A stretch of 64,000 nt of DNA, taken from NCBI RefSeq assembly GCF_029931775.1, contig NC_079331.1, positions 22,817,720-22,881,719 of the forward strand, read 5' to 3'. The position numbers and the translations under genes were made by a program. Origin of the DNA: Euleptes europaea. Its lineage: Eukaryota; Chordata; Lepidosauria; Squamata; Sphaerodactylidae. The notes below the pieces were generated by a model, which was given only the letters and a program-made list of their open reading frames with translations, was not told where the DNA came from and did no database searches. Shown here one piece after another: positions 50,001 through 57,354 of this stretch; the first letter of the stretch is position 1; each line of letters begins with the position of its first letter.

Positions 50001-53000
50001 CATGCCTGTTAATTAAAACATTGAGGACATGGAGATATCAAATGCCAAGATTTACCATTACACAAAAAGGTGTTTGCAAGATCCTGGGAATGGAGAGCTG
50101 AAACTGAATGTTCTTTCGCTGTTACGAGCTCTAAACAAGCGGTGAACACATGAAGCTGCCTTATCCTGAATCAGACCTTCAGTCCATCAAGGCCAGTATT
50201 GCCTACTCAGACTGGCAGCAAGCAGCTCTCCATAGTCTCAGACAGGGCTTTTTCACATCACCTACTACTTTGTATCTGGGGACACTCAAAGAATTAGAAC
50301 AGGCAACCCAAGGACTGTCTTCTTGATATGAGCCTAGCGCTTTCTTCAAGCTAGCGGCAGAGAGTTCCGCAGTTCACAACTGAATCAGAACAGGCAATGG
50401 TGGAAGTCCCTACGAGTACTCACGGTTGTGCTGTCAAAATAAACCAAGAAGGCTTGCACAGACTCTGCAATTTCACCTGTCACAAGAAACTTATTGGGCA
50501 CAACGCACAGATGGATGGCAGCGGAGTAGTATTTATTGTCTATCGTCCAGGGGTAAAACCGGGCTCCCCCACCTGAAGAAACATCTGCAGGAAGCTCTTC
50601 TGCCCCAATGATACCTGGAAAAGGAACCAACATTGAGGAACCTGAAGATATGCAACTTGGAATCTCTGCCCTGGGTTGCGGGGGGAGGGGTTTAAGAAAA
50701 ATATGTTCCCCCCACTTGGGCTGGCTTCCTTACATGAAGATGCCGTATACGGAACCAGACCCTTGGTGCACGGTCAGTATTGTCTACCCAGGCTCGCAGC
50801 AGCTCTCCAGTCTCAAGCTGAGGTCTTTCACATCACTTCCTACCTGATCCATTTTAACTGGAAATGATGAGGATTGAATGTGAGACTTCAACATGCCAAG
50901 CAGATGCTCTAACATTGAGCCACGCACCCTCCCTAAATGTAGCTGCCTTATGCTGATTCAGACCCTTGGTTTATCAAGGTCAGTACTTTCTACTCACACA
51001 GGCATAGGCTCTCCAGGGTCTCAGGCAGAGGTCATTCACATCACTTCCTATCTGATCCTTTTTAACTGGAAATGCGGAGGACTGAACCTGGGACCTTCTG
51101 CATGCCACTAAGCCATGCCCCCCCCCCAAACAGGAGTCGGTGTGTAAGTCAAAACCTTCCCTTCTGCGGTGTTTTTACCATTGCTTTAGTGAGGACCAGC
51201 TGTGCCCACAATTGCTTATAGAGGCACTAAAAGAAGTGTTCAGAGGTAGTGGCTAGGGCGATGCAGCTTGTCTACCTTAGAAGGTTGAATTGAGATTTGT
51301 CCCACCACATGTACGCCCATCCCTCCCTTAAACTGGCCCTGCCAGCAAATCAGTTACTGGCCAAGGCAACACTCTACCCAAAAAGAAGCCCTATCTGTTG
51401 ACCAATCAGTTTGCTCCAACTTCAGTTGACATCCCACAAGCTGATAATTCGTCGGCCTGAAGGATGGACAGACAATTCACATACCAGACAAAGCAAATTC
51501 TAACAAGATTTATTCCAGCAGAAGGTTTCCAGGAGTCTTACCATGAAACTCCTTTTTTAAAATTCTCCCATATGCTGCTGCATGGAAACACCCACAGGTC
51601 TCCCTGAACGCTGGAACAGATGTGTTCATATTGTCGGGGTTTGGGAAATTTCCTTTTCGAGCAGTTTACATTTTAAATTTGAGTATCGTGTAGCCCAGTT
51701 CTGTACAGAAAAGCAGCTGTCTAATGACACCTTTCTATATCTGGCTGTGGAGAATGTACGCATTTTGGGAGACGCTTTAAAGCCCCCGCTTGCTTCGGGT
51801 CCCAAAAACGCCTTTCCAGAAAACTGCTATAATGGCAAAAAGGTGTGGGCTTGGAAACGGCTGTGTCTCGAGAGAAGTGCGCACTCCTCGCTTGTGATCT
51901 TCCTAACCACAGGGAGGGCCTGTGGTTGAACATCCAAGGGCTTAGAAAAATCAACTGACGCACTTGGCAACCGCAACACTTCAGTGTGCCTCCAAAGCCA
52001 ATCTTCTGTGGCTTGTATTTTCATGGAACACCAAAGCCAGTCTATTGGGTTGCTCCAAACAACACCTGTGAGTCCCCTCATCTCCCCAAACAGGAGCCTG
52101 AGAACCCATCCAGGATGCAAGGCACGGAACAGGGGTCAGCAACTCTGTCTTGAAGAAGAGCTACTCCAGAGTAATGAAAAATATCCCAAGCTACTTTCTC
52201 TCCCCCCCCCCAGCATAATCCTAAGCGAAGAGTACCAGAAATGAAGCTATCAGCACAGAGAAAAATCTTATGAAATAATACCCTTATAAAGCAAAAAGCC
52301 TAGAGATCTTTTGGGCATCTTTTTCTGGGTCTTCTAGAATCTTAGAGTTGGAAGGGACCACCAGGGTCATCTAGTCCAACCCCCTGCGCAATGCAGGAAA
52401 TTCACAACTACCTCCCCCCCACACACACACACACAGTGACCGCTACTCCATGCCTAGAAGATGGCCAAGATGCCCTCCCTCTCATCATCTGCTTAAGGTC
52501 ATAGAATCAGCATTGCTGACAGATGGTCATCTAACCTCTTCTTAAAAACCTCCAGGGAAGGAGAGCTTACCACCTCCCGAGGAGGCCTGTTCCACTGAGG
52601 AACCGCTCCAACTGTTAGAAAATTCTTCCTAATGTCTAGACGGAAACTCTTTTGATTTAATTTCAACCCGTTGGTTCTGGTCTGACCTTCTGGGGCAACA
52701 GAAAACAACTCGGCACCCTTCTCTATATGAGGATATCAACTAGGGAATGTAGAGCCAGCATGGTACAGTGGTTAAGAGTGGCAGACTCTAATCTGGAGAA
52801 CCAGGTTCGATTCCCCACTCCTCCACATGAAGGAGTTCTGAGAGAACTGCGACTGGGTAACCCTCTCAGAACTCTCTCAGCCCTCATGGAGGCAGGTGAT
52901 GGCAAGCCTCCTCCAAATGTCTCTTGACTTGAAAACCCTATGGGGTCACGCTAAGTCAGCTGTGACTTGACAGTACACACGCACACAATAAGATGTATGA

Positions 53001-54276
53001 GCTACTCTGCAGCAGCCGTCAAGCTACCTGTTGGACCTTGGGGTCGAATGCTTAAACTAAGGCTCTACTTTTTTCCTATGCCCCCAGTAACTCACAGATT
53101 ATGCAGTTCTCACAAGGCCTTAAGGCGGAATGTATCCACAGCAGGGGCTTCAAGCAACTTCTTGAGTTAGGAAAGGGGGCAACGTACAACACACTGCCAG
53201 ATTTGTTGCTGCTTCTGCGTTCCGTTCCTAACAACTGAAGAGGGGAGAAGGAGACCTTGGCCATTCCAGTCAGGAAGCTTCAAAATGCATTTTGAACTTC
53301 TTTACATTCCTGGCATTGCGCTGAAGCAGTAATCCAGGAGCACAGGAAGAAGCAAAATTAAAACATTTGGGTTTTCTTCCCCAAATTAATAGTTAGTCGT
53401 TCTCAACTCCACGGGAGATTAAAAATACCACTGATCGGGCTATTAAACCTTCAGAACCACCCCTGCACATTCCTTTCAGCATAGCTTTTCTCCCAAATTT
53501 GGGAGCTTTCCTGATTGGCCCAGCCTGCTTCTTGGAGTAAGCAGGTTTAATTCTGGCGAGTGCTTTTTAAAAGTGATCCCGTGTCTGTCTGGGGAGGCAT
53601 GCAAGTGGAGTGGATCCTCTGTGCATGTGTGTGGAGAGCCACCTGGTGGAATAAGACTCAGCTATCTCACCGATCCATTGCAGAGGAGGAGGGGCATCTA
53701 TCTGGCAACCAGCCTTTGCGGAGGTGATTTAAGACGTTCAAATAAAACTCTCCCCACAGAAAAGAACCACCAATCCAGTAGAACCTTTGCCTATACTGCA
53801 TGTACCACAAGGGACTACATCCTACCTTTGCTGGCATAAATTTAATGGCTGATTCCATTTCCAGGAATCATGACTTTACTCACACAGTCAGTTTACAGCA
53901 CAGTTTAACAGTCTGTGTAAGAAGTTTACGGGGTGCACCGGAAGTCAACTTTCCTTAAAGCCAAGGGACATGGTATCTTTCAAGATGAGTCAGGATAAAC
54001 ATTTCTCTAGAGTAGAATACACAAAGTAGAATATGCAGCTGCCACTAATTACTCATCAATTAAGAGCAGTTATAAAGATGGCAGCATGGTATAGCCTGAT
54101 CTCGTCAGATCTCGGAAGCTAAGCAGAGTCAGCCCTGGTTAGTATTTGGATGGGGGACCACCAAGGAATACCGGGGCTGATATGCAGAGGAAGGCACTGG
54201 CAAACAACCTCTGTTCGTCTCTTGCCTTGAAAACCCCATAAGGGGTCACCATAAGTCGGCTGTGACTTGACGGCAC

Positions 54277-54314
<38 letters not shown>

Positions 54315-56947
54315 TGTAAATGCTCAAGGGGGGGAAACAGAACAATTAAGGAGTTGTTTTTTAAAGCCTTTGCTTATGTTTTCAAGATCTAAGATAAAAA
54401 CACTGGAAAGTGAGAAAAATCTCTTAGGAAACATTTTAAAAACAATGCTGCTCAAGATCAATGGATCAAAGAACTACAGATCTCTTTGATACAAGATTCA
54501 GTATTTATTTATTAATATTATTTATACATGTGCCTTTCTCCCAATACGGCAGTGGTTCCCAACCTTTTTTTGACCAGGGACCACTAGGACTTTTTTGTTC
54601 GGTGCAGGGACCCCAAGGTTCAAAATAAAAATTCTGAGAATTTGAAAATAAACTTTAATCATAACTGTTAGTTAAACATTAAGCTTAGAATAATATTTGA
54701 ATATATATTTTTATAATAGAGAACTTTTAATTGAAAATATTAATTTATTATGGGTTTATAACTTTGTTTCGCGGACCCCTGGGGGTCCACGGACCCCTGG
54801 TTGGGAACCAGTGCAATACGGGGACCTGAGGCAGGCAACGGCAACAGGACACAGAAAGCCAATTGAAAAAATACCACCAGCTGATTAGAATGACCAGGTC
54901 CCAGCAACAGTCCCAAAGCCCTTCAACAGAGCTCAGTCTTAGAGAGGAGGAGAGTCCAGAGGACGGCAACAAAGTTGGTGAGGGGTCTAGAGACCGAGTC
55001 CTTTGAGGAAAGGTTGAAGGAGCGGGGTATGTTTAGCCTGAAGAGGAGAAAACTGAGAGGGAATATGATAACCATCTTCAAGTACTTGAAAGGCTGTCAT
55101 AGACAGTATGGTGCCGAGTTGTTTGCTGTTGCCCCAGAAGGTCGGACCATAACCAACGGGTTGAAATTAAATCAAAAGAGTTTCTGTCTAAACATTAAGA
55201 ACTTTCTGACAGAGCGGTTCCTCAGTGGAACAGGCTTCCTCGGGAGGTGGTAAGCTCTCCTTCCCTGGAGGTTTTTAAGCAGAGGCTAGATGGCCATCTG
55301 TCAGCAATGCTGATTCTATAACCTTAGGCAGATCATGAGAGGGAGGGTAGGTGTCTTGGTCATCTTCTGGCCACGGAGTAGGGGTCACTGGTGGTGTGTG
55401 GGGGAGGTAGATGTGAATTTCCTGCATTGTGCAGGGGGTTGGACTAGATGACCCTGGTGGTCCCTTTCAACTCTATGATTCTATGAGAGCTTTCTAAAAA
55501 CGAGGGGCGTAGAAGCCTGTCTGTTATTCCTGGTAAGGCCGTTTCACAGAATGTACATGGTTTATTTATTTATATTTCAATTTATACCCTGCCCTCAATT
55601 CCCGGCTGAGGCCAGGCTCAGGGCAGCTAGTATCAACAGAATGTAAAATAATAAAACCGTAACTTTAACATTGTTAAAACAGTTCCCAGTATCTAATTAG
55701 TTAAACAGTAAAAATAAGTAGTGCTCACCATAGATGCATAGAGCTGTAGTGGCCTGAAAAAGCAGGCAAGATCCCCCAATAAGAATTGATGGTAAACACA
55801 GACAGAAGGGGGGGTGGGGGTAGGGAGGCCAGCTTTGATGGTAAACTGTTGCTCCCCTCATCTATAGTCCTTGCAGAATAACTCCGTCTTACACGGCCTG
55901 CAAAAATCTTTAAGGTCCCACAGGGCCCTGGTCTCACTAGACAGGGAGTTCCACCAGGCCGGGCTGAAGAACAAGAAGAGTTGGTTTTTACACGCTGACT
56001 TTCTCTGCCACTTAAGGAAGAATCAAACCGGCTTAGAATCACCTTCCCTTTTCCTCCCCACAACAGACACCTTGTGAGGTCAGTGGGGTTGAGAGAGTGT
56101 GACTAGCTCAACGTCACCCAGCTGGCTTGACATGGAGGAGTGGGGAAACAAATCCAGGGAAGGTGATTGTAAGCCAGTTTGATTCTTCCTTAAGAGGGAG
56201 AGAAAGGCGCATATAAAAACCAACTCCTCCTTCTTGTCTGCAGCAGTAGAAAAGAGCAAGAGTCCAGTAGCACCTTAAAGGCTAGCAAAATTTATGGCAG
56301 GATGTGGGCTTTCGTAAGCCACCGTTCACTTCTTCAGATATCTGAACAAGTAAGCTGTGGCTCACAAAATCCCATACCCTGCCAGAATTTTTGTTAGTCT
56401 TTAACGTGCTACTGGACTCTTACTCTTTTCTGCTGCTACCTGACAGGGCTGTTGCTGCAGGGACAACGATGTGGGGGCTACTCTGGGCCCCTACTGAGGA
56501 GAAAATCTGGCTACAAACATCTACATATGCCAAGGAGCGTCTTGGGAACAAGGGAGGAGGTCCGTAAGCGGATCTTGGCCCAAGATTCCCCCTAAAAGCC
56601 GCCCAAGTAGGGTTGCCAACCTCCAGGAAACCCCTGGATTTACAACCGATCTCCAAGCTGAAGAGATCAGTCCCCCCTGGAGAAAATGGCTGCTTAGGAG
56701 GGCGAATTCAATGGCGTTATATCTTGTTGAGTCCCCTCCCCACCTCAGCCCCCCCCCCCAATCTCCAGGCAATTTCCAAGCGGGAGTTGGAAACCCTAAG
56801 CCCAAGGGGCGCTCTTTATATGCTCAGGTGGGAGAGCCCCACACTGAGGGGCATTGCTATGGAGACGGGGGCGGACTCACGTTTCACCAGCTCCTCGCCG
56901 GGGAACTCCGCCGCGCAGCTGGTGATCAAGGCGCACGGGACGGCCAT
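34969..56947 (-). CDS. AAGAB: AAGAB (p34), complete ten-exon gene
   Basis: AAGAB is a cytosolic chaperone that binds the gamma adaptin of AP-1 and the alpha adaptin of AP-2 and helps these clathrin adaptor complexes assemble. Ten minus-strand exons (67, 191, 97, 90, 84, 90, 78, 105, 50 and 78 bp) give 930 bp, or 309 aa, with consistent phases; human has 315 aa. Recognised blocks are [81 protein letters not shown] and [18 protein letters not shown]. The N-terminal half is the small-GTPase-like fold and the C-terminal helices are the oligomerisation region. The stretch coded by exons 6-7 is the least conserved. The gene is convergent with SMAD3 and divergent from IQCH. In human, loss of function causes punctate palmoplantar keratoderma. 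Confidence 0.97.
35215..35264 (-). CDS. AAGAB: AAGAB exon 9
   Basis: This 50-bp exon codes [17 protein letters not shown]; human has DKAATLPHEQRKVHAEK. Acceptor is cccccacAG; donor is GTGAGA. It closes in phase 0. Confidence 0.95.
35638..35755 (+). mobile_element. Degraded SINE-B-like fragment
   Basis: Weak resemblance: agccccagcgtttctggtta, gaggtgatgtaaaagacctc and gacagaccaagactcagta. Confidence 0.5.
35757..36319 (+). mobile_element. CR1-like LINE (second family) split by a CR1 tip
   Basis: 35757-36101 and 36243-36319 are continuous in other copies (gaaggcctcagctt then ccctgttgttgg). The inserted CR1 3' end is at 36102-36242. Confidence 0.8.
36102..36242 (+). mobile_element. CR1 LINE 3' tip nested in another LINE
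   Basis: Contains gggggttggactagatgacc and ends gatcctatgattctatg. Confidence 0.87.
36345..36952 (-). mobile_element. CR1 LINE, ORF2 C-terminus and 3' end
   Basis: The minus strand encodes [20 protein letters not shown] and [16 protein letters not shown], then the CR1 3' UTR with its tip at 36345. Confidence 0.92.
36953..37390. other. AAGAB intron 8, nothing recognised
   Basis: Non-coding sequence between a CR1 and exon 8. Confidence 0.4.
37391..37495 (-). CDS. AAGAB: AAGAB exon 8
   Basis: The exon codes [20 protein letters not shown] then [15 protein letters not shown] plus one base, near-identical to human [20 protein letters not shown]. Acceptor is ttgcacAG; donor is GTACTG. Confidence 0.97.
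37496..38189. other. AAGAB intron 7, nothing recognised
   Basis: No element or exon seen. Confidence 0.4.
38190..38397 (-). mobile_element. SINE-B
   Basis: Minus strand: full head complement agccacagcccctcccc at the right end and the tail complement aagctgccttatccagaatc at the left. Confidence 0.9.
38463..38540 (-). CDS. AAGAB: AAGAB exon 7 (divergent linker)
   Basis: The exon codes [20 protein letters not shown] then QVDTVA plus one base. Human DSTESLSDHRGGASNTTDAQVDSIV aligns loosely, with QVD shared. Acceptor is cttcgccAG; donor is GTGAGA. Phase 1 at both ends fits exons 6 and 8. Confidence 0.85.
38541..38974. other. AAGAB intron 6, nothing recognised
   Basis: Ends at the duplication flank of the hAT element. 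Confidence 0.4.
38996..39243 (-). mobile_element. SINE-A nested in hAT
   Basis: Starts gaagaagagttggtttttat and ends with the head complement ctacaccacgctgacc. Confidence 0.88.
39308..39795 (-). mobile_element. Non-LTR LINE 3' fragment with 11-bp target duplication
   Basis: The minus strand encodes [20 protein letters not shown], the same C-terminal motif type as 18300-18619. The flanks cacaagaggtg (39297-39307 and 39796-39806) are identical. Confidence 0.8.
40152..40930 (+). mobile_element. CR1-like LINE, ORF2 C-terminus and 3' end
   Basis: Encodes [20 protein letters not shown] and [20 protein letters not shown]; the 3' end is ttcttatgttcttatg. It is 5'-truncated. Confidence 0.88.
40931..41273. 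other. AAGAB intron 6, nothing recognised
   Basis: Non-coding sequence adjacent to exon 6. Confidence 0.4.
41274..41363 (-). CDS. AAGAB: AAGAB exon 6 (divergent linker)
   Basis: The exon codes [20 protein letters not shown] then [10 protein letters not shown] plus one base. NQGF and the following L, G and THSI positions align with human NQGFSLLNSLTGTNHSI. The end was set at A|GTAACG, because only that site keeps exon 7 in the VDTVA frame; a GTCAGT four bases earlier would shift it. The donor is weak. The acceptor follows the CTT tail of a SINE-A and the bases atttccAG (see findings). Confidence 0.85.
41372..41690 (-). mobile_element. SINE-A whose tail abuts AAGAB exon 6
   Basis: On the minus strand the SINE ends ccaactcttcttcttc (tail 41383-41372). 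Six bases later comes the acceptor AG (41365-41364). Full length with double head. Confidence 0.92.
41691..41934 (-). mobile_element. Second SINE-A in tandem
   Basis: Its tail ends where the head of the SINE-A at 41372-41690 starts, so one copy inserted into the tail of the other. Confidence 0.88.
41935..42313. other. AAGAB intron 5, nothing recognised
   Basis: No element or exon seen. Confidence 0.4.
42314..42397 (-). CDS. AAGAB: AAGAB exon 5
   Basis: The exon codes [20 protein letters not shown] then WSNVVMKN plus one base, almost identical to human. Acceptor is ctctttAG; donor is GTAGGT. Confidence 0.97.
42398..43204. other. AAGAB intron 4, AT-rich, nothing firm
   Basis: A short SINE-B-like scrap (gggggattgaacctgggacc) lies at about 43094-43113. 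Confidence 0.4.
43205..44190 (+). mobile_element. CR1-like LINE, longer 3' part with a repeated end
   Basis: Encodes [18 protein letters not shown] and [21 protein letters not shown] first 3' end (ttatgttctta) is at about 43930, and a second, partly duplicated 3' end runs 43945-44190. Confidence 0.85.
44885..44995 (+). repeat. Unit X copy inside the SPIN-like element
   Basis: Contains gtgagctgtgactcacgaaa and ttagtctttaaggtgctaga. Confidence 0.6.
45019..45390 (-). mobile_element. SINE-B split by a small hAT
   Basis: 45019-45144 and 45324-45390 are the two parts (agctgccttctactgaatca; ccggggattgaacctgggac). Confidence 0.88.
45145..45315. mobile_element. Small hAT nested in SINE-B
   Basis: Starts cagctctttcctaac and ends gtttgggaaccactg. 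The perfect duplication ctttaact is at 45137-45144 and 45316-45323. Confidence 0.85.
45450..45965. promoter_or_regulatory. CpG-rich, promoter-like block inside the SPIN-like element
   Basis: GC- and CpG-rich sequence unlike its surroundings. In about 55 bp it has cacatgac (45806-45813), tgacgcgg, ggccaatggc (45821-45830) and ggggcggg (45852-45859), that is E-box, CRE-like, CCAAT and GC-box motifs. Function is inference. Confidence 0.5.
46066..46521. other. AAGAB intron 4, nothing recognised
   Basis: No element or exon seen before exon 4. Confidence 0.4.
46522..46611 (-). CDS. AAGAB: AAGAB exon 4
   Basis: The exon codes [20 protein letters not shown] then [10 protein letters not shown] plus one base, matching human [20 protein letters not shown]. 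Acceptor is gatttAG; donor is GTAGGT. Confidence 0.97.
46912..47212 (-). mobile_element. SINE-A
   Basis: Tail complement gaagaagaagagttggtttt on the left, head complement accatgctggctctc on the right. Confidence 0.9.
47474..47570 (-). CDS. AAGAB: AAGAB exon 3
   Basis: The exon codes [20 protein letters not shown] then [12 protein letters not shown] plus one base. Acceptor is tttcgcAG; donor is GTAAGG. The [14 protein letters not shown] core is identical to human. Confidence 0.97.
47571..47943. other. AAGAB intron 2, nothing recognised
   Basis: A T run near 47609-47622, otherwise no element. Confidence 0.4.
47944..48800 (+). mobile_element. Bov-B LINE 3' region containing a large palindrome
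   Basis: 47944-48118 and 48556-48800 read as plus-strand Bov-B (cctgaactgaccctagaagc; gagaagacaagagtcactgg). Between them lie an inverted copy of the same 3' region (48148-48330) and a mirrored non-Bov-B unit. (AC)n follows at about 48800. Confidence 0.88.
48148..48736. repeat. Palindrome, 288-bp arms, 13-bp spacer
   Basis: Arms 48148-48435 and 48449-48736 pair throughout without any indel and with few mismatches. Each arm holds Bov-B sequence outside and, inside, a unit reading ggttcttgtaggttatccgg ... ggcatcttcagagg. Confidence 0.9.
48801..49488. other. AAGAB intron 2, nothing recognised
   Basis: Non-coding. Confidence 0.4.
49489..49690 (+). mobile_element. Third tRNA-headed SINE type
   Basis: Head tggtgtagcggttagagcat and B-box ggttcaaatccccgc, body cacctcacagggttgttgag and ggataaaatggagaggag. 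It differs from SINE-A in body and lacks the CTT tail. Confidence 0.75.
49691..50142. other. AAGAB intron 2, nothing recognised
   Basis: Non-coding. Confidence 0.4.
50143..50290 (-). mobile_element. SINE-B, head missing
   Basis: Contains tgaagctgccttatcctgaa and tactcagactggcagcaagc. Confidence 0.8.
50424..50614 (-). CDS. AAGAB: AAGAB exon 2
   Basis: The exon codes [39 protein letters not shown] and [20 protein letters not shown], then FDSTT. The acceptor follows ttccttttccAG; donor is GTGAGT. It is strongly conserved with human except for the DVSSGGGA stretch, where human has EVTSNDAV. Confidence 0.96.
50733..51122 (-). mobile_element. Two tandem SINE-B copies in AAGAB intron 1
   Basis: 50733-50932 and 50938-51122, both minus strand, each with complements of the tRNA-like head (ctctaacattgagccac; ctgaacctgggaccttctgc). 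Confidence 0.87.
51123..52334. other. AAGAB intron 1, nothing firmly recognised
   Basis: No element that I can name. Confidence 0.35.
52335..52730 (-). mobile_element. CR1 LINE 3' end
   Basis: Tip agttggaagggaccaccagg through aacccgttggttctggtctg. Confidence 0.88.
52752..52985 (+). mobile_element. Chimeric SINE: SINE-A head with 5S-SINE/Bov-B tail
   Basis: 52752-52830 is the SINE-A head (agccagcatggtacagtggt), and 52885-52985 is the tail typical of the 5S-headed SINE (gacttgaaaaccctatgggg, gctgtgacttgacagtacac). Confidence 0.8.
52986..54085. other. AAGAB intron 1, nothing recognised
   Basis: Non-coding. Confidence 0.4.
54086..54311 (+). mobile_element. 5S-rRNA-derived SINE with Bov-B-like tail and (CA)n
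   Basis: The head matches the 5S rRNA internal promoter region (gcctgatctcgtcagatctc, ggaagctaagcag, ggaataccgg); the tail reads gtcaccataagtcggctgtg then (CA)n. Single-headed, unlike 20766-21330. Confidence 0.9.
54550..54813. mobile_element. Non-autonomous hAT with perfect 8-bp duplication
   Basis: Ends cagtggttcccaacc and ggttgggaaccagtg; flanks caatacgg at 54542-54549 and 54814-54821. It sits inside an older LINE tail (about 54495-54900). Confidence 0.92.
54945..55487 (+). mobile_element. CR1 LINE 3' part
   Basis: From ccagaggacggcaacaaagt to the tip ccctttcaactctatgattc. Confidence 0.9.
55555..55970 (-). mobile_element. Possible LINE 3' UTR fragment, family not named
   Basis: Contains tttataccctgccctcaatt and gacagggagttccaccaggc, wording shared with other squamate LINE ends; compare 62735-63830. 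Confidence 0.45.
55974..56236. mobile_element. SINE-A fold-back pair
   Basis: A minus-strand SINE-A 3' half (55974-56155) is followed at once by a plus-strand SINE-A tail (56157-56236), giving inverted arms of about 80 bp. Confidence 0.82.
56238..56452. repeat. Palindromic pair of unit X
   Basis: Left arm gcaagagtccagtagcacct is mirrored by gtgctactggactcttactc on the right, with a short centre near 56340. Confidence 0.8.
56606..56800 (+). mobile_element. MITE with GGTTGCCAAC-type ends, in AAGAB intron 1
   Basis: Starts agggttgccaacctccagga and ends ggagttggaaaccct; the interior has cccctggagaaaatggctgc. It could be a Harbinger-type MITE such as Chompy; the family is not confirmed. Confidence 0.7.
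56881..56947 (-). CDS. AAGAB: AAGAB exon 1 (start codon)
   Basis: The ATG complement is at 56945-56947. The exon reads [20 protein letters not shown] then VK plus one base, matching the human N-terminus MAAGVPCALVTSC. Donor GTGAGT is the complement of 56875-56880. It lies in the CpG-rich promoter shared with IQCH. Confidence 0.95.
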
Positions 56948-57312
56948 GGCACCCTCCGGCAGGTCTGAGGCGGCCTACCCTTCCCCTTCCGCTCTGGGTC
57001 CCGCCTCTTCCGCCCTTTCGGGTCATACCATTTCCGAGCTGGCAAAGGGGGAGGTTTCGTCATGCACGGGCGAAGCGGAGATTTGGGGGCGTTGAGGTGG
57101 GCCTCTGGTTCTCTACAGGAGAGGGAGGCGAAGCGAAAGAGAGGAGGCGGCGGCGGGACTCGGCCCACCGGCGGACATTCTGGGCCCTTCCGCCCCCTCC
57201 GGTTGGCGCGGATGGTCTCGCCCAGGCCGCGCGTCCCGTTGCTAAGGCCGCGGTCACGTGGTGTGCCGCGCCCCGGCTGTAGCCAAGGGAAGGGAGGCGA
57301 GGGAGGGCAGCC

Positions 57313-57354
57313 ATGGCCGGGCCCGGGGCGGAGATCGGGGCCCTGCTAGCCCAG
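57313..57354 (+). CDS. IQCH: IQCH exon 1 (start codon)
   Basis: The exon reads MAGPGAEIGALLAQ and ends at donor GTGGGT (57355) in phase 0. The start context gcagccATGG is good, and it lies inside the shared CpG-rich promoter. Confidence 0.85.

Noticed and set aside
51440-51560. LTR-like fragment
   Set aside because: Only a tttatt-centred resemblance (aagatttattccagcag) to the sequence near 19145; too short to call.
54086-54200. 5S rRNA gene or pseudogene
   Set aside because: The 5S-like part lacks the proper 5' end, carries changes, and continues into a Bov-B-like tail with (CA)n. It is a SINE head, as are 1276-1435 and 20766-21215.
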